64,000 nucleotides of DNA from Enterobacter ludwigii (GCF_001750725.1 NZ_CP017279.1:3906001-3970000), one strand, 5' to 3'. Counted from the first letter of the stretch, positions 48,412 to 59,275 are shown. Program-made: numbers and translations. The notes: a model not told the origin generated them from the sequence alone.

Positions 48412-49203
48412 TTAATGGAAACTGTGTTCTTCACCCGGGTAAACACCGGATTCAACGTCGGCAATATACTGCCGCACAGCAGCACGCATGTCGCCTGCTT
48501 CTGCCAGGAAATTTTTGGCGAATTTAGGGATATGACCGCCGGTAATACCAAAGGCGTCGTGCATCACTAAAATCTGACCGTCGGTAACGTTGCCTGCGCC
48601 AATGCCAATCACCGGAATCGACAGCGCCTCGGTGATGCGTTTTGCCAGTTCAACCGGCACACACTCCAGCACCAGCAGCTGTGCGCCAGCGGCTTCCAGC
48701 GCCAGGGCATCCTCAAACAGCGTCTGTGCTGCATCACCGCGGCCCTGCACCTTATAGCCGCCAAAAATATTGACGGATTGCGGCGTCAGACCCAGATGAC
48801 CACAGACCGGCACGGCACGTTCGGTGAGCATTTTCACGGTCTCTGCAAGCCAGGCTCCGCCTTCGATTTTGACCATATTGGCCCCGGCACGCATGACGGT
48901 TGCCGCATTCTCGAACGCTTGCTCTGGCGTCGCGTAGGCCATAAAAGGCAGATCGGAAAGCAGCAGACAGGCAGGTGCCCCGCGGCGCACGGCACGGGTA
49001 TGGTAGGCAATATCTTCGACCGTCACCGGCAGGGTGGAATCATGGCCTTGTACCGTCATCCCTAACGAATCTCCGACCAGCATGACAGTGATACCCTCTT
49101 CGGCAAAAAGCTTAGCGAAGCTGTAGTCATACGCAGTAATGGTGGCGAAGCGTCTCTTTTCCTGTTTGCATTTCTGCAGTAAGGAGATGGTGGTTGGTTT
49201 CAT
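48412..49203 (-). CDS. panB: 3-methyl-2-oxobutanoate hydroxymethyltransferase
   Basis: PanB makes ketopantoate from 2-oxoisovalerate with methylenetetrahydrofolate, the first pantothenate step. The 263-residue TIM barrel keeps the metal aspartates in [21 protein letters not shown] near 40-60 and in the SDLPF segment near 83-87. [21 protein letters not shown] near 135-155 and [18 protein letters not shown] near 198-215 are also conserved. It heads the panB-panC(-panD) run. In E. coli K-12 a fimbrial operon lies upstream; here folK follows after only 122 bases. Confidence 0.97.
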   Translation of the reverse strand: MKPTTISLLQKCKQEKRRFATITAYDYSFAKLFAEEGITVMLVGDSLGMTVQGHDSTLPVTVEDIAYHTRAVRRGAPACLLLSDLPFMAYATPEQAFENAATVMRAGANMVKIEGGAWLAETVKMLTERAVPVCGHLGLTPQSVNIFGGYKVQGRGDAAQTLFEDALALEAAGAQLLVLECVPVELAKRITEALSIPVIGIGAGNVTDGQILVMHDAFGITGGHIPKFAKNFLAEAGDMRAAVRQYIADVESGVYPGEEHSFH

Positions 49204-49325
49204 ACTGTTTCCTGATAGCCCAAAAGCGAATCTTTGCGCATTCTAACAGTAACATTTGAGGGAACAATGATTTTAGGCAACCGATTAACCACAATTCCGT
49301 GAGGGTTAACCGGTAAAAATGCGGA

Positions 49326-49805
49326 TCACCAGCGGGCTGGTTTTTCTGCGTCGAGGCTATCCAGCACTGCCTTCAGCGAGAGGCCGTCAGGGAAGGTGAG
49401 GTCAGGGGCAACGTCGAACAGCGGCCAGAGCATAAAGCCGCGATTTTTCATGTCGTAGTGCGGAACGGTGAGACGGGGGGTGTTAATCACCTCATGGCCA
49501 AACAGCATAATGTCGAGATCGAGGGTGCGCGGCCCCCAGCGTTCGGCTTTGCGTATGCGGCCCTGCTGCAGTTCGATTCGCTGAGTATTATCCAGCAGCG
49601 TGTCGGCATCCAGCGCAGTGTCCAGCACCACGGCGGCATTCAGGTAATCAGGCTGATCCTGTGGCCCCAGCGGCGGTGTCCGGTAGAAAGAAGAGACCGC
49701 CACAATACGGCTTTGTGGGATTTCACCCAGCGCCTGAACGGCAGCATTAACCTGCTCCAGCGGAGAGGCCAGATTGCTGCCGATGGCAATGTACGCCAGG
49801 GTCAT
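49326..49805 (-). CDS. folK: 6-hydroxymethyl-7,8-dihydropterin pyrophosphokinase
   Basis: FolK transfers pyrophosphate from ATP to 6-hydroxymethyl-dihydropterin in folate synthesis. The 159 residues equal E. coli HPPK. Visible are [16 protein letters not shown] at the N-terminus, [22 protein letters not shown] near 42-63 and the signature [15 protein letters not shown] near 88-102 with its magnesium-binding Asp pair. Its ATG overlaps the pcnB TGA by 4 bases, so it is translated from the pcnB message. Confidence 0.97.
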   Translation of the reverse strand: MTLAYIAIGSNLASPLEQVNAAVQALGEIPQSRIVAVSSFYRTPPLGPQDQPDYLNAAVVLDTALDADTLLDNTQRIELQQGRIRKAERWGPRTLDLDIMLFGHEVINTPRLTVPHYDMKNRGFMLWPLFDVAPDLTFPDGLSLKAVLDSLDAEKPARW

Positions 49806-51199
49806 GCCGTACCTTCACGGCGCGGCGCACGTTTGCGCGGACGACGGTGGCGACGACGCGGCGTCGGTTCGTCATCGAGGTCGACGAGCATATCTTTCTG
49901 CTCTGGCGGTGCTGAAACCTGGAATTCGCCCCACCACTGCGCCAGACGCTGCAGTTCCTGGTTCCGTTCAATTTCAGCACGCAGAGACAGTAAATCGAAC
50001 GCAGCGCGGAATTTAGGATGCTCCATCAGCTTCCAGGCGCGTTTACCCTGACGACGAGACATGCGCAGTTGAAGCTGCCAGATATCACGCACCAGCGTCG
50101 TAATACGTTTTGGAATGGCGAGTGTGCGGCAGGCTTCATCCAGCACGTCATTTGCGGCCAGCGCAAACGCATCGTAGTAGGCCAGACCGCTTTCCTGCGC
50201 AATTCTCTGCGCTGCTTCCAGCAGCGGATACCAGAACATCGCGGCAAACAGGAACGCCGGGTTCACACGCATATCGTTGTGAATGCGGGTATCGGTATTC
50301 TTCAGCACCTGCGCAATCATGCGTTCCATTGGGCTGTCACCGTTTTCGGTAAAGCAGCGCGTAATGGTCGGGAACAGGGGCTGGAAAAGGCTGTATTCGC
50401 GTAGCAGCTTGTAGGTTTCGTAGCCGTAACCGGCCTGCAGCAGCTTCAGCGCCTCTTCAAACAGACGGGCTGGCGGCACGTCGTTAATCAGCGTCGCCAG
50501 ACGCGGTATCGGCTCTGCGGTTTCCGGGCTGATGCGCATTGAGAGTTTGGCGGCGAAACGTACGGCGCGCAGCATACGCACCGGGTCTTCACGATAACGC
50601 GTTTCCGGCGTGCCGATCAGGCGAATCAGACCGTCTTTCAGGTCCTGCATGCCGCCGACGTAATCACGGACGGTGAAATCTGCCACGCTGTAGTAAAGGC
50701 TGTTGATCGTGAAATCGCGACGCTGGGCATCTTCTTCGATAGAGCCGAAGATATTGTCCCGCAGCAGCATGCCGTTCTGGCCGCGCTGGGAGGTGGTGCG
50801 ATCGGATTCGCCCGCTTCGTGGTGACCGCGGAAGGTCGCCACTTCAATAATTTCCGGCCCAAACATGACGTGAGCAAGACGAAAACGACGGCCAACAAGG
50901 CGACAGTTACGGAATAATTTGCGCACCTGCTCTGGCGTGGCGCTGGTCGTCACGTCGAAATCTTTTGGTTTTTTGCCCAGCAGTAAATCACGCACCCCAC
51001 CGCCAACGAGATAGGCCTCGTAGCCTGCTTTATTCAGACGATAGAGCACCTTGAGGGCATTTTCACTGATATCTTTGCGGGAAATATTGTGCTGCTCACG
51101 TGGAATAACCGACATGCGGTTTTGCGCAATAGCGTCGTTCGCCATGCTCTCTTCGCGGCTTAGCACTTTACGGCAAAAATTAGCGACTCGGGTAAAAAT
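49802..51199 (-). CDS. pcnB: Poly(A) polymerase I (AUU start codon)
   Basis: PcnB adds poly(A) tails to RNA 3' ends, promoting decay, and sets ColE1-type plasmid copy number. From an ATT codon at 51197-51199 it has 465 residues, the exact E. coli length, beginning (I/M)[17 protein letters not shown], identical to E. coli through this point. GAGGTG lies 4 bases upstream of ATT; no ATG or good ribosome site fits, and the GTG at 51166 would remove 11 conserved residues. E. coli pcnB is known to start at AUU. Motifs are the [18 protein letters not shown] nucleotidyltransferase core and a basic C-terminal tail ([16 protein letters not shown]). Confidence 0.94.
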   Translation of the reverse strand: MFTRVANFCRKVLSREESMANDAIAQNRMSVIPREQHNISRKDISENALKVLYRLNKAGYEAYLVGGGVRDLLLGKKPKDFDVTTSATPEQVRKLFRNCRLVGRRFRLAHVMFGPEIIEVATFRGHHEAGESDRTTSQRGQNGMLLRDNIFGSIEEDAQRRDFTINSLYYSVADFTVRDYVGGMQDLKDGLIRLIGTPETRYREDPVRMLRAVRFAAKLSMRISPETAEPIPRLATLINDVPPARLFEEALKLLQAGYGYETYKLLREYSLFQPLFPTITRCFTENGDSPMERMIAQVLKNTDTRIHNDMRVNPAFLFAAMFWYPLLEAAQRIAQESGLAYYDAFALAANDVLDEACRTLAIPKRITTLVRDIWQLQLRMSRRQGKRAWKLMEHPKFRAAFDLLSLRAEIERNQELQRLAQWWGEFQVSAPPEQKDMLVDLDDEPTPRRRHRRPRKRAPRREGTA

Positions 51200-51241
51200 A
51201 GTACACCTCGTAGTGTGTTTTGTTATGAAAAAAGCGGCTAA

Positions 51242-52132
51242 TCATAGCTCAGCGCAACGCATTTGAGAATGCTGGATTTTTGGCACGGTCGTCAGCGTCC
51301 AGTTGGCGATCGCCATTTTCAGCAGTTCATCAATTCGCAAATCCTGCCATTCGTTGGTTACATTCTGGTTGAGAAATCGCAGCGCGTCGATCAAAACAGG
51401 GCGCGGATCGCCGTCTGGCAGGGCGGGCGCATGATTTTGTTTTGACAGTTTAAAGCCCTGTTCATTGACCGCCAGCGGCAGATGAATGTAATCCGGCGCG
51501 TTCCAGCCAAACTGGTGATAGAGCGATATTTGTCGCACGGTAGGTTCCACCAGGTCAGCCCCGCGCACAATTTCCGTCACGCCCTGGAAATGGTCATCAA
51601 CCACTACCGCCAGGTTATAGGCGAACAGGCCGTCACGGCGGTGGATAATAAAATCTTCGCGTGCAAGACGTTCATCCGCATGGATTTCGCCGGAGAGTAA
51701 ATCAGTAAAGTGCGTCACCGGGGCATGCTGCTTTATGCGCACGGCGGCCAGTTCTGGGCCGTTATTGCGCGTGCGGCAGTGGCCGTCATAGACGCCACCC
51801 ACGCTCTGAATACGCGCGCGGGTGCAGGTGCAGTAGTAGGAGAGCCCTTGTGCGTGGAGCCACGCCAGGCGTTCCCGGTAGGCATCATGTCGCCTTGACT
51901 GCCAGAGGACGTCACCGTCCCAGTGAAGACCGTAATGTTCCAGCTGACGCAGAATGGTATCTGCTGCACCGGGAACTTCACGCGGAGGATCAATATCTTC
52001 AATGCGGACCAGCCATTTACCGTGACGGGCGCGAGCCTGCAGGTAGCTGCCGAGGGCGGCAATTAATGAGCCGAAGTGTAATTCACCAGAAGGGGATGGC
52101 GCGAAGCGCCCAATATAGTGTGATTCAGACAT
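51242..52132 (-). CDS. gluQ: Glutamyl-Q tRNA(Asp) synthetase
   Basis: GluQ attaches glutamate to queuosine-34 of tRNA(Asp); it is a paralogue of the GluRS catalytic domain without the anticodon-binding part. The 296 residues contain the HIGH-like [12 protein letters not shown] near 11-22, [11 protein letters not shown] near 42-52, the zinc cysteines in [10 protein letters not shown] and YDGHC, and the KMSKS-like KLSKQ near 228. It lies between dksA and pcnB on the minus strand, behind a hairpin after dksA that should limit its expression. Confidence 0.95.
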   Translation of the reverse strand: MSESHYIGRFAPSPSGELHFGSLIAALGSYLQARARHGKWLVRIEDIDPPREVPGAADTILRQLEHYGLHWDGDVLWQSRRHDAYRERLAWLHAQGLSYYCTCTRARIQSVGGVYDGHCRTRNNGPELAAVRIKQHAPVTHFTDLLSGEIHADERLAREDFIIHRRDGLFAYNLAVVVDDHFQGVTEIVRGADLVEPTVRQISLYHQFGWNAPDYIHLPLAVNEQGFKLSKQNHAPALPDGDPRPVLIDALRFLNQNVTNEWQDLRIDELLKMAIANWTLTTVPKIQHSQMRCAEL

Positions 52133-52144
52133 ATCAACAGTAAC

Positions 52145-52167
52145 AAGGCGGGATAAACTCCCGCCTT
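52145..52167 (-). terminator. Hairpin terminator between dksA and gluQ
   Basis: AAGGCGGGA (52145-52153) and TCCCGCCTT (52159-52167) form a 9-bp GC-rich stem with a 5-base loop in the 59-base gap. On the minus strand the following bases are GTTACTGTT, a poor U-tract, so partial read-through to gluQ is likely. An equivalent dksA-gluQ terminator is described in Shigella. Confidence 0.65.
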
Positions 52168-52191
52168 TGGAGTGTGTAAACAGCGCTGGTA

Positions 52192-52647
52192 TTAACCGGC
52201 CATCTGTTTTTCGCGGATTTCTGCCAGCGTTTTACAGTCGATGCACAGATCGGCGGTTGGACGCGCTTCCAGGCGACGAATTCCGATTTCAACACCGCAG
52301 GATTCGCAGTAGCCAAAATCTTCGTCTTCGACTTTTTTCAGCGTTTTTTCGATCTTTTTGATCAGTTTGCGTTCGCGGTCACGGTTACGCAGTTCGAGGC
52401 TGAACTCTTCTTCCTGAGCGGCACGGTCTACCGGGTCCGGGAAGTTAGCAGCTTCATCCTGCATATGAGTAACGGTGCGATCGACTTCATCCCTGAGTTG
52501 ATTACGCCATGCTTCAAGAATACGCTTGAAGTGCGACAGCTGGGCTTCGTTCATATACTCTTCGCCCGGCTTCTCTTGATACGGCTCCACCCCAGCGATG
52601 GCGAGAATACTCAGGGACGATGTTTTACGGTTTTGCCCTTCTTGCAT
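52192..52647 (-). CDS. dksA: RNA polymerase-binding transcription factor DksA
   Basis: DksA enters the RNA polymerase secondary channel and, with ppGpp, reprograms transcription in the stringent response. The 151 residues are almost identical to E. coli DksA. The coiled-coil with the tip residues [11 protein letters not shown] (Asp71 and Asp74) is near 70-81. The zinc finger has cysteines in [12 protein letters not shown] (C114, C117) and LCIDCKTL (C135, C138). The start at 52647 ([11 protein letters not shown]) follows GGAGAAGC; upstream open frame adds only 6 residues. Confidence 0.98.
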   Translation of the reverse strand: MQEGQNRKTSSLSILAIAGVEPYQEKPGEEYMNEAQLSHFKRILEAWRNQLRDEVDRTVTHMQDEAANFPDPVDRAAQEEEFSLELRNRDRERKLIKKIEKTLKKVEDEDFGYCESCGVEIGIRRLEARPTADLCIDCKTLAEIREKQMAG

Positions 52648-52823
52648 GTTGCTTCTCCTTAACACGCACTATCGATCCCCGTGTTGGGGGAAAAATCAGG
52701 TCGCTATAAATAGCAGATGCTTTTCCGTATGGCAATTATCTAAACGTAACACTTGACAAGCCTGTGAGGAAAAGCGTATTTGCGCACGCGGCCAGAACAC
52801 TTAATAGTCAATCGTCTAATCCC

Positions 52824-53528
52824 TTATAAGACAATGGGAAGAGAGGATCTCAGAGTCATATTATCGGCAGAAAGTTCCGCTTTATAAGCCAAAACCTCCA
52901 CCCCCTGCTTTTGTGCCTCATTCAACAATTGCGCGTATTTGAGATCAATATGGCGGGCTGGAGAAAATCGTTCAATGGCTGAATGTAAAACCGCAAACAG
53001 CAATACGGCGCGTTTGCCCGCCGCCGCAACACTCATCAGCTCCCGCAGATGCTTCTGCCCCCGTAGCGTGACCGCATCCGGGAAGTAGCCGTTTTCCTGT
53101 TCCGCTAACGTCACTGATTTTACTTCAATATAGCACTCGGGCCGGTCTTCCGCCTGTAACATGAAGTCAATTCTGCTGCTTTCATCGCCATATTTAACTT
53201 CACTTTTATGCGTGCCATATCCCACCAGTTCGGGCAGGGTGCCAAGGGTCAATGCTTCCTTAACTAATTGATTGGCGCGCAGGGTATTCACGCAAATAAA
53301 TGCCCCGTTTTGCGTCTCGGTCATTTCCCAGGTATGGGCATATTTGCGTTTAGTATTTTCTGAAGTGGAATACCAGACCGTGTCACCCGGCGTCGCACAG
53401 CCGGTCATGGCACCGGTGTTCGGGCAGTGCAGCGTGAGCTGTTCACCTTCGGGGGTGATCACATCAGCGAGAAAGCGTTTGTAGCGTTGAACCAGCGTGG
53501 CGTGCTGCAGGGCAGGACTAAACTTCAT
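52824..53528 (-). CDS. sfsA: SfsA family nuclease-like DNA-binding protein
   Basis: SfsA was named as a sugar fermentation stimulation factor in E. coli; it binds DNA, and its true function remains uncertain. The 234 residues equal E. coli SfsA. Conserved blocks are [12 protein letters not shown] near 12-23, [16 protein letters not shown] near 34-49, and [23 protein letters not shown] near 119-141, whose D...ExK arrangement recalls a PD-(D/E)xK nuclease core. It overlaps thpR by 11 bases, so the two are coupled. The 176-base gap from dksA shows nothing definite. Confidence 0.95.
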   Translation of the reverse strand: MKFSPALQHATLVQRYKRFLADVITPEGEQLTLHCPNTGAMTGCATPGDTVWYSTSENTKRKYAHTWEMTETQNGAFICVNTLRANQLVKEALTLGTLPELVGYGTHKSEVKYGDESSRIDFMLQAEDRPECYIEVKSVTLAEQENGYFPDAVTLRGQKHLRELMSVAAAGKRAVLLFAVLHSAIERFSPARHIDLKYAQLLNEAQKQGVEVLAYKAELSADNMTLRSSLPIVL

Positions 53529-54072
53529 CAGAATTCCTTAGGGTATCGCCCAGCGACCAGCGCTGTAGCGGCGTATAACGGGTGCGTCCTTGGGTAAAGA
53601 CCGATTCGTAAAGCGCGAAGGTATTGACCTCAACGTCCCAGTGAAAGCCGGGTGGCGGAATGGCAACGGCCTGACCGGCATCGCGCAGCAGGGTGATATG
53701 CGGATGAAACGGCTGCGGACTCTGGTAACACCCGCTGCGAGCCGCCTGGGCGCGCAACATACTGGCAAGCTGTAAAAGCCCGCGGGGCGGCTGGCGCGTG
53801 CCCAGCCAGACCACGCGTGAGCGCAGCCACTGGCCCGCGTCGTCGAGGTGCAGCGTAAACGCCGGCTGAGAAATGCGGCCAGCCATTGCTGCCAGCGCGC
53901 GCTGTTTTTCGGCGCTGACATCGCCCAGAAAGGCCAGCGTCAGGTGCAGGTTTGCCGCCGCGATCGGACGCCCTGCGTCCTGGGGAAAATGGCTGGCTCG
54001 CCAGCGAACGATTTTTCGCTGCAGCGTGGAGGGCAATTCTATGGCAAAAAACAGCCGTTTCGACTCAGACAT
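53518..54072 (-). CDS. thpR: RNA 2',3'-cyclic phosphodiesterase (2'-5' RNA ligase family)
   Basis: ThpR (formerly LigT) belongs to the 2H phosphoesterase superfamily and can hydrolyse 2',3'-cyclic ends or join tRNA halves by 2'-5' links in vitro. The 184 residues carry both HxTx motifs: His43-Leu-Thr45 in NLHLTLAF and His125-Ile-Thr127 in FHPHITLLR. The N-terminus [14 protein letters not shown] is family-like and sets the start at 54072; long open frame upstream overlaps the divergent hrpB leader and is not coding. It precedes sfsA with an 11-base overlap. Confidence 0.94.
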   Translation of the reverse strand: MSESKRLFFAIELPSTLQRKIVRWRASHFPQDAGRPIAAANLHLTLAFLGDVSAEKQRALAAMAGRISQPAFTLHLDDAGQWLRSRVVWLGTRQPPRGLLQLASMLRAQAARSGCYQSPQPFHPHITLLRDAGQAVAIPPPGFHWDVEVNTFALYESVFTQGRTRYTPLQRWSLGDTLRNSDEV

Positions 54073-54145
54073 ACAGGGGACTCGGTAATGGTATGCGCCG
54101 ATGCTACAATGTACGCCGACTAATGTTAACCCTCTGGAGCTGTTA

Positions 54146-56575
54146 GTGTCCTCATTGCCGGTCGCCGTCGTCCTTCCTGAGCTTCTTGCTGCCTTCCACC
54201 ATGCCCCGCAGGTTTTACTTAACGCCCCGACGGGCGCAGGTAAATCTACCTGGCTGCCGCTGCAGATCCTCAAAGAGGGCACTGTCCGCGGGAAAATTAT
54301 CCTGCTGGAGCCGCGCAGGCTGGCCGCACGGAACGTGGCGCAGCGCCTGGCGGAACTGCTTGGTGAAAAGCCGGGCGAGACGGTGGGTTACCGTATGCGC
54401 GCCGAAACCTGCGTTGGCCCGTCCACGCGCCTTGAGGTGGTGACCGAAGGGATCCTGACCCGCATGCTGCAAAACGATCCGGAGTTAAACGGCGTCGGAC
54501 TGGTGATTCTGGATGAATTCCACGAGCGTAGCCTGCAGGCAGATCTGGCACTGGCGCTGTTACTTGATGTTCAGCAAGGGCTACGCGACGACCTCCGGTT
54601 GCTTATCATGTCCGCTACGCTGGATAACGAGCGACTGCAGCAGACGTTGCCCGACGCGCCGGTTATCGCCTCCGAAGGCAGAGCATTTCCCGTTGAGCGT
54701 CGCTATCAGCCGTTGCCTGCCCATCAGCGTTTTGACGACGCGGTAGCCATCGCAACCGCCGACTTGCTCCGCCAGGAATCGGGATCGCTACTGCTGTTTT
54801 TGCCAGGCGTAGGCGAGATCCAGCGCGTGCAGGACCAACTGGCTTCCCGGGTGGGAAGTGACGTGCTGTTTTGCCCGCTCTACGGCGCGCTGTCGCTGGC
54901 GGATCAGCGTAAAGCAATCCTGCCCGCGCCCGCGGGGCAGCGTAAGGTGGTGCTGGCAACCAATATTGCCGAAACCAGTTTAACCATTGAAGGCATTCGC
55001 CTGGTGGTGGACAGTGCGCAGGAGAGGGTGGCGAGCTTTGACGCGCGCACCGGGCTGACTAAACTGCTGACGCAGCGCATAAGCCAGGCGTCGATGGTCC
55101 AGCGAGCAGGCCGTGCGGGACGTCTTGAGCCCGGTATCTGCCTGCATTTGACCAGCGCAGAGCAGGCTGAGCGCGCTGCACAGCAAAGCACGCCGGAAAT
55201 TTTACACAGCGATCTGGCGGGGCTGGTGATGGATCTTCTGCAGTGGGGATGCCCGGATCCGGCACAGCTGACCTGGCTTAATCCTCCACCCGCCGCGAAC
55301 CTTGCTGCTGCCCGGGCCTTACTGAACCGCCTGGGGGCGCTTGATGGTGAGCGATTGTCATCCCGCGGGCAAAAAATGGCCGCGCTGGGCAATGACCCTC
55401 GCCTGGCGGCGATGCTGGTGGCTGCGCAGGGGGAAGATGAAATTGCTACGGCGGCGAAACTGGCGGCTATTCTTGAGGAGCCACCGCGCGGTGGCAGCAG
55501 CGATCTGGCGCAGGCCTTTTCCCGCAATCAGGGGAACTGGCAGCAGCGGGCGCAGCAGCTTTGCCGGCGACTTAACGGCAAAGCCGGGTCGCCAGACAGC
55601 GCGGCTATCGCGCCTCTGTTAGCGCAGGCGTTTCCCGACAGGATCGCACGTCGTCGCGGGCTGGACGGGCGATATCAACTGGCCAATGGCATGGGTGCGA
55701 TGCTGGACAGCGATGACGCCATGACGCGTCACGAATGGCTGATTGCGCCGTTACTGTTACAGGGTAGCCACTCCCCGGACGCGCGTATTTTACAGGCTAT
55801 CGCGGTGGATATAGATGCCCTGACGCGTGCCTGTCCGCAGTTGGTCCAGCAATCCGATACCGTGGAATGGGATGAGGCTCAGGGCACGCTGAAGGCGTTT
55901 CGTCGCAGCCAGACAGGTAAACTGATCCTCGGCACCACGCCGCTGGCAAAACCGTCGGAAGAGGTGCTGCATCTGGCCATGCTGAACGGCATCCGGGACA
56001 AAGGGTTAGGGGTGTTGAACTGGACGCCAGAGGCGGAACAGTACCGTATTCGTCTGCACTGTGCCGCGCGCTGGCTACCGGAGTATGACTGGCCCGCAGT
56101 CGATGATGAGACATTGCTGGGCTCGCTGGAACGCTGGCTGCTGCCGCAAATGCACGGTGTACACTCGCTGCGTGCGCTAAAAGCGCTTGATGTTAAGGTC
56201 GCGTTACAGAATTTACTGGACTGGTCATTACGTCAACGTCTGGATAGTGAACTGCCAGGGCATTACACTGTGCCGACCGGAAGCCGGATTGCCATTCGTT
56301 ATCACGAGGATAATCCTCCGGCGCTGGCGGTACGTATGCAGGAAATGTTTGGAGAGGCCACCACGCCTTCTGTGGCGCAAGGGCGCGTCTCTCTGGTGCT
56401 GGAGCTGTTGTCGCCAGCCCATCGCCCGTTACAGATTACCCGCGACCTGGGGGCATTCTGGGCGGGGAGCTACCGTGACGTGCAAAAAGAGATGAAGGGG
56501 CGGTATCCCAAACATGTCTGGCCGGACGATCCGGCAAATACGGCACCGACACGACGGACGAAGAAGTATTCGTGA
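54146..56575 (+). CDS. hrpB: ATP-dependent helicase HrpB (DEAH-type)
   Basis: HrpB is an RNA helicase-like ATPase of the DEAH/RHA group whose cellular role is not well defined. The 809 residues show Walker A APTGAGKST near 28-36, DEFHERS as motif II near 123-129, SAT motif III, FLPGVGEIQRVQ near 215-226, NIAETSLTIEGI near 275 and QRAGRAGR motif VI near 317-324. The C-terminal HrpB domain ends WPDDPANTAPTRRTKKYS. I chose the GTG at 54146 because GGAG lies 6 bases upstream and the family begins SSLPVA; an ATG 45 bases upstream lacks a ribosome site. Confidence 0.93.
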   Translation: MSSLPVAVVLPELLAAFHHAPQVLLNAPTGAGKSTWLPLQILKEGTVRGKIILLEPRRLAARNVAQRLAELLGEKPGETVGYRMRAETCVGPSTRLEVVTEGILTRMLQNDPELNGVGLVILDEFHERSLQADLALALLLDVQQGLRDDLRLLIMSATLDNERLQQTLPDAPVIASEGRAFPVERRYQPLPAHQRFDDAVAIATADLLRQESGSLLLFLPGVGEIQRVQDQLASRVGSDVLFCPLYGALSLADQRKAILPAPAGQRKVVLATNIAETSLTIEGIRLVVDSAQERVASFDARTGLTKLLTQRISQASMVQRAGRAGRLEPGICLHLTSAEQAERAAQQSTPEILHSDLAGLVMDLLQWGCPDPAQLTWLNPPPAANLAAARALLNRLGALDGERLSSRGQKMAALGNDPRLAAMLVAAQGEDEIATAAKLAAILEEPPRGGSSDLAQAFSRNQGNWQQRAQQLCRRLNGKAGSPDSAAIAPLLAQAFPDRIARRRGLDGRYQLANGMGAMLDSDDAMTRHEWLIAPLLLQGSHSPDARILQAIAVDIDALTRACPQLVQQSDTVEWDEAQGTLKAFRRSQTGKLILGTTPLAKPSEEVLHLAMLNGIRDKGLGVLNWTPEAEQYRIRLHCAARWLPEYDWPAVDDETLLGSLERWLLPQMHGVHSLRALKALDVKVALQNLLDWSLRQRLDSELPGHYTVPTGSRIAIRYHEDNPPALAVRMQEMFGEATTPSVAQGRVSLVLELLSPAHRPLQITRDLGAFWAGSYRDVQKEMKGRYPKHVWPDDPANTAPTRRTKKYS

Positions 56576-56603
56576 CGGGGGGCTGGGAACGTGCGGCTTG
56601 ATG

Positions 56604-56626
56604 CCCTCACCCGCAGGGTGCGGGAG
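56604..56626. repeat. REP-like element between hrpB and mrcB
   Basis: CCCTCACCC followed by GCA and GGGTGCGGG gives a CACCC/GGGTG stem, and the flank resembles the CCCTCACCC arm of the repeat after acnB. It lies in the 174-base gap, which otherwise shows no clear promoter pair. Confidence 0.45.
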
Positions 56627-56749
56627 AAAATACTAAAGACGTTCCTGTCTGGAAGGTCTTGCTGTTTACTTTGAGAGATTTCTTCTTTCACAGGCCAGTG
56701 GAAGAAAAGAGAATCGGGCCCTTGCGCCTGAAAGTTGCGGAGAAAAAGC

Positions 56750-59275
56750 ATGGCGGGGAATGACCGCGAGCCAATAGGACGTAAGGGAAAACCAACGCGT
56801 CCGGCGAAAGAAAAGGTAAGCCGTCGTCGCCTCAGAGATGAGGACTATGACGATGACTATGAAGACGATTATGAGGATGAAGAACCGATGCCGCGTAAAG
56901 GGAAAGGCAAAGGGCGTAAGCCTCGGGGCAAGCGCGGCTGGTTCTGGCTGCTGCTGAAGCTGTTCATTGTATTTGTTGTGCTGATGGCGATTTACGGCGT
57001 CTATCTGGATCAGAAGATCCGTAGCCGTATAGACGGAAAAGTCTGGCAACTGCCTGCGGCGGTGTATGGCCGCATGGTGAACCTTGAGCCAGATATGTCC
57101 ATCAGCAAGAACGAGATGGTGAAACTGCTGGAAGCCACCCAGTATCGTCAGGTGTCGAAAATGACGCGTCCTGGCGAATTTACCGTGCAGGCGAAAAGCA
57201 TTGAGATGATCCGCCGTCCGTTTGATTTCCCGGACAGCAAAGAGGGTCAGGTGCGTGCGCGTCTGACCTTTGACGGCGATCGTCTGGACACCATCGAGAA
57301 CATGGATAACAACCGTCAGTTCGGTTTCTTCCGTCTCGATCCGCGTCTGATCACCATGCTCTCGTCGGCGAACGGCGAACAACGTCTGTTTGTTGCCCGT
57401 AACGGCTTCCCGGACCTGCTGGTTGATACCCTGCTGGCAACCGAAGACCGTCACTTCTATGAGCATGATGGCATCAGCCTTTACTCGATTGGCCGTGCGG
57501 TGCTGGCTAACCTGACCGCCGGACGGACGGTGCAGGGGGCGAGTACGCTGACCCAGCAGCTGGTGAAGAACTTGTTCCTCTCCAGTGAACGCTCTTACTG
57601 GCGTAAAGCCAACGAAGCGTACATGGCCGTACTGATGGATGCGCGTTACAGCAAGGATCGTATCCTTGAGCTGTACATGAACGAGGTGTACCTCGGTCAG
57701 AGCGGGGATAACGAAATCCGCGGCTTCCCGCTGGCAAGTCTGTACTACTTTGGTCGTCCGGTGGAAGAGCTGAGCCTTGACCAGCAGGCGCTGCTGGTGG
57801 GCATGGTGAAAGGGGCGTCCATTTATAACCCGTGGCGTAACCCGAAACTGGCGCTGGAACGTCGTAACCTGGTGTTGCGTCTGCTGCAACAGCAGCAGGT
57901 GATTGACCAGGAGCTGTACGACATGCTGAGCGCACGACCACTCGGCGTTCAGCCGCGCGGTGGCGTGATCTCGCCTCAGCCTGCGTTTATGCAGCTGGTG
58001 CGTCAGGAGCTGCAAAGCAAGCTCGGTGATAAGGTGAAAGATCTCTCCGGCGTGAAGATCTTTACCACCTTCGATTCCGTGGCGCAGGAAGCCGCTGAAA
58101 AAGCCGCGGTGGAAGGCATCCCGGCGCTGAAGAAACAGCGTAAGCTGAGCGATCTTGAAACCGCGATGGTGGTGGTTGACCGTAACACCGGCGAAGTTCG
58201 CGCCATGGTGGGCGGTGCTGAGCCGCAGTTCGCAGGCTACAACCGTGCAATGCAGGCGCGACGTTCGATTGGTTCACTGGCGAAACCGGCAACCTATCTT
58301 ACCGCCCTGAGTCAGCCTAACCAGTATCGCCTGAATACCTGGATTGCCGATGCGCCGATTTCCCTGCGCCAGCCTAACGGCCAGGTATGGTCTCCGCAGA
58401 ACGACGATAAACAGTTCAGCGGCCAGGTCATGCTGGTGGATGCGTTGACCCGCTCGATGAACGTGCCAACGGTGAACCTGGGTATGGCGCTCGGTCTGCC
58501 GGCGATTGTCGACACCTGGCAGAAACTGGGTGTGCCGAAAGATCAGCTCCATCCTGTTCCGGCGATGATCCTGGGGGCGCTTAACCTGACGCCGATCGAA
58601 GTGGCTCAGGCGTTCCAGACCATTGCCAGCGGGGGTAACCGTGCACCGCTCTCTGCTCTGCGTTCGGTGATTGCTGAGGACGGCTCCGTGCTGTATCAGA
58701 GCTTCCCGCAAGCGGAACGTGCCGTGCCAGCGCAGGCGGCCTATATGACGTTGTGGACGATGCAGCAGGTTGTGCAGCGGGGAACCGGACGTCAACTGGG
58801 TGCGAAGTATCCGGGCCTGCATCTGGCAGGTAAAACCGGGACCACCAACAACAACGTGGATACCTGGTTCGCCGGTATCGATGGCCGTGAAGTGGTGATC
58901 ACCTGGGTAGGCCGCGATAACAACCAGCCAACCAAACTGTACGGTGCAAGCGGGGCGATGTCGATTTACCAGCGCTATCTGGCGAATCAGTCTCCGGTAC
59001 CGCTGAATCTGGTGGCGCCGGAAGATATCGTCGATATGGGCGTGGACGGTTCCGGTAACTTTGTCTGTGGCGGCGGTATGCGTACCTTGCCTGTCTGGAC
59101 CACCAACCCGGATTCGCTGTGCCAGCAAAGCCAGCCAGAGCAACCGACGGGTAACCCGTTCGAGCAGTCTTCTCAGCCTCAGCAGCAGCCGCAACAACAG
59201 CCGCAGCAGCAGAATGAGAAAAAAGACAGCGACGGTGTCGCGGGCTGGATTAAAGATATGTTCGGCGGTAACTAA
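56750..59275 (+). CDS. mrcB: Penicillin-binding protein 1B (bifunctional glycosyltransferase-transpeptidase)
   Basis: PBP1B polymerises and cross-links peptidoglycan in the periplasm, activated by LpoB. The 841 residues (E. coli 844) have an acidic cytoplasmic tail ([14 protein letters not shown] near 32-45), a Lys/Arg-rich patch, one membrane span at about 64-86 and the UB2H domain. The GT51 glycosyltransferase has catalytic Glu232 in [12 protein letters not shown]. The transpeptidase has Ser509-x-x-Lys512 in [10 protein letters not shown] and [11 protein letters not shown] near 690. Met47 (MPRKGKGK) matches the internal start of the short gamma form in E. coli. A Gln/Pro-rich repeat precedes the C-terminus. 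Confidence 0.97.
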   Translation: MAGNDREPIGRKGKPTRPAKEKVSRRRLRDEDYDDDYEDDYEDEEPMPRKGKGKGRKPRGKRGWFWLLLKLFIVFVVLMAIYGVYLDQKIRSRIDGKVWQLPAAVYGRMVNLEPDMSISKNEMVKLLEATQYRQVSKMTRPGEFTVQAKSIEMIRRPFDFPDSKEGQVRARLTFDGDRLDTIENMDNNRQFGFFRLDPRLITMLSSANGEQRLFVARNGFPDLLVDTLLATEDRHFYEHDGISLYSIGRAVLANLTAGRTVQGASTLTQQLVKNLFLSSERSYWRKANEAYMAVLMDARYSKDRILELYMNEVYLGQSGDNEIRGFPLASLYYFGRPVEELSLDQQALLVGMVKGASIYNPWRNPKLALERRNLVLRLLQQQQVIDQELYDMLSARPLGVQPRGGVISPQPAFMQLVRQELQSKLGDKVKDLSGVKIFTTFDSVAQEAAEKAAVEGIPALKKQRKLSDLETAMVVVDRNTGEVRAMVGGAEPQFAGYNRAMQARRSIGSLAKPATYLTALSQPNQYRLNTWIADAPISLRQPNGQVWSPQNDDKQFSGQVMLVDALTRSMNVPTVNLGMALGLPAIVDTWQKLGVPKDQLHPVPAMILGALNLTPIEVAQAFQTIASGGNRAPLSALRSVIAEDGSVLYQSFPQAERAVPAQAAYMTLWTMQQVVQRGTGRQLGAKYPGLHLAGKTGTTNNNVDTWFAGIDGREVVITWVGRDNNQPTKLYGASGAMSIYQRYLANQSPVPLNLVAPEDIVDMGVDGSGNFVCGGGMRTLPVWTTNPDSLCQQSQPEQPTGNPFEQSSQPQQQPQQQPQQQNEKKDSDGVAGWIKDMFGGN

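Noticed and set aside
53000..54282. Longer thpR reading frame starting near 54282
   Set aside because: The extra 70 residues have no family resemblance and overlap the leader and first codons of the divergent hrpB; the start at 54072 fits the family.
56666..58015. Open frame of 449 codons on the minus strand inside mrcB
   Set aside because: Antisense shadow of mrcB; composition is rich in His, Gln and Arg without domains.
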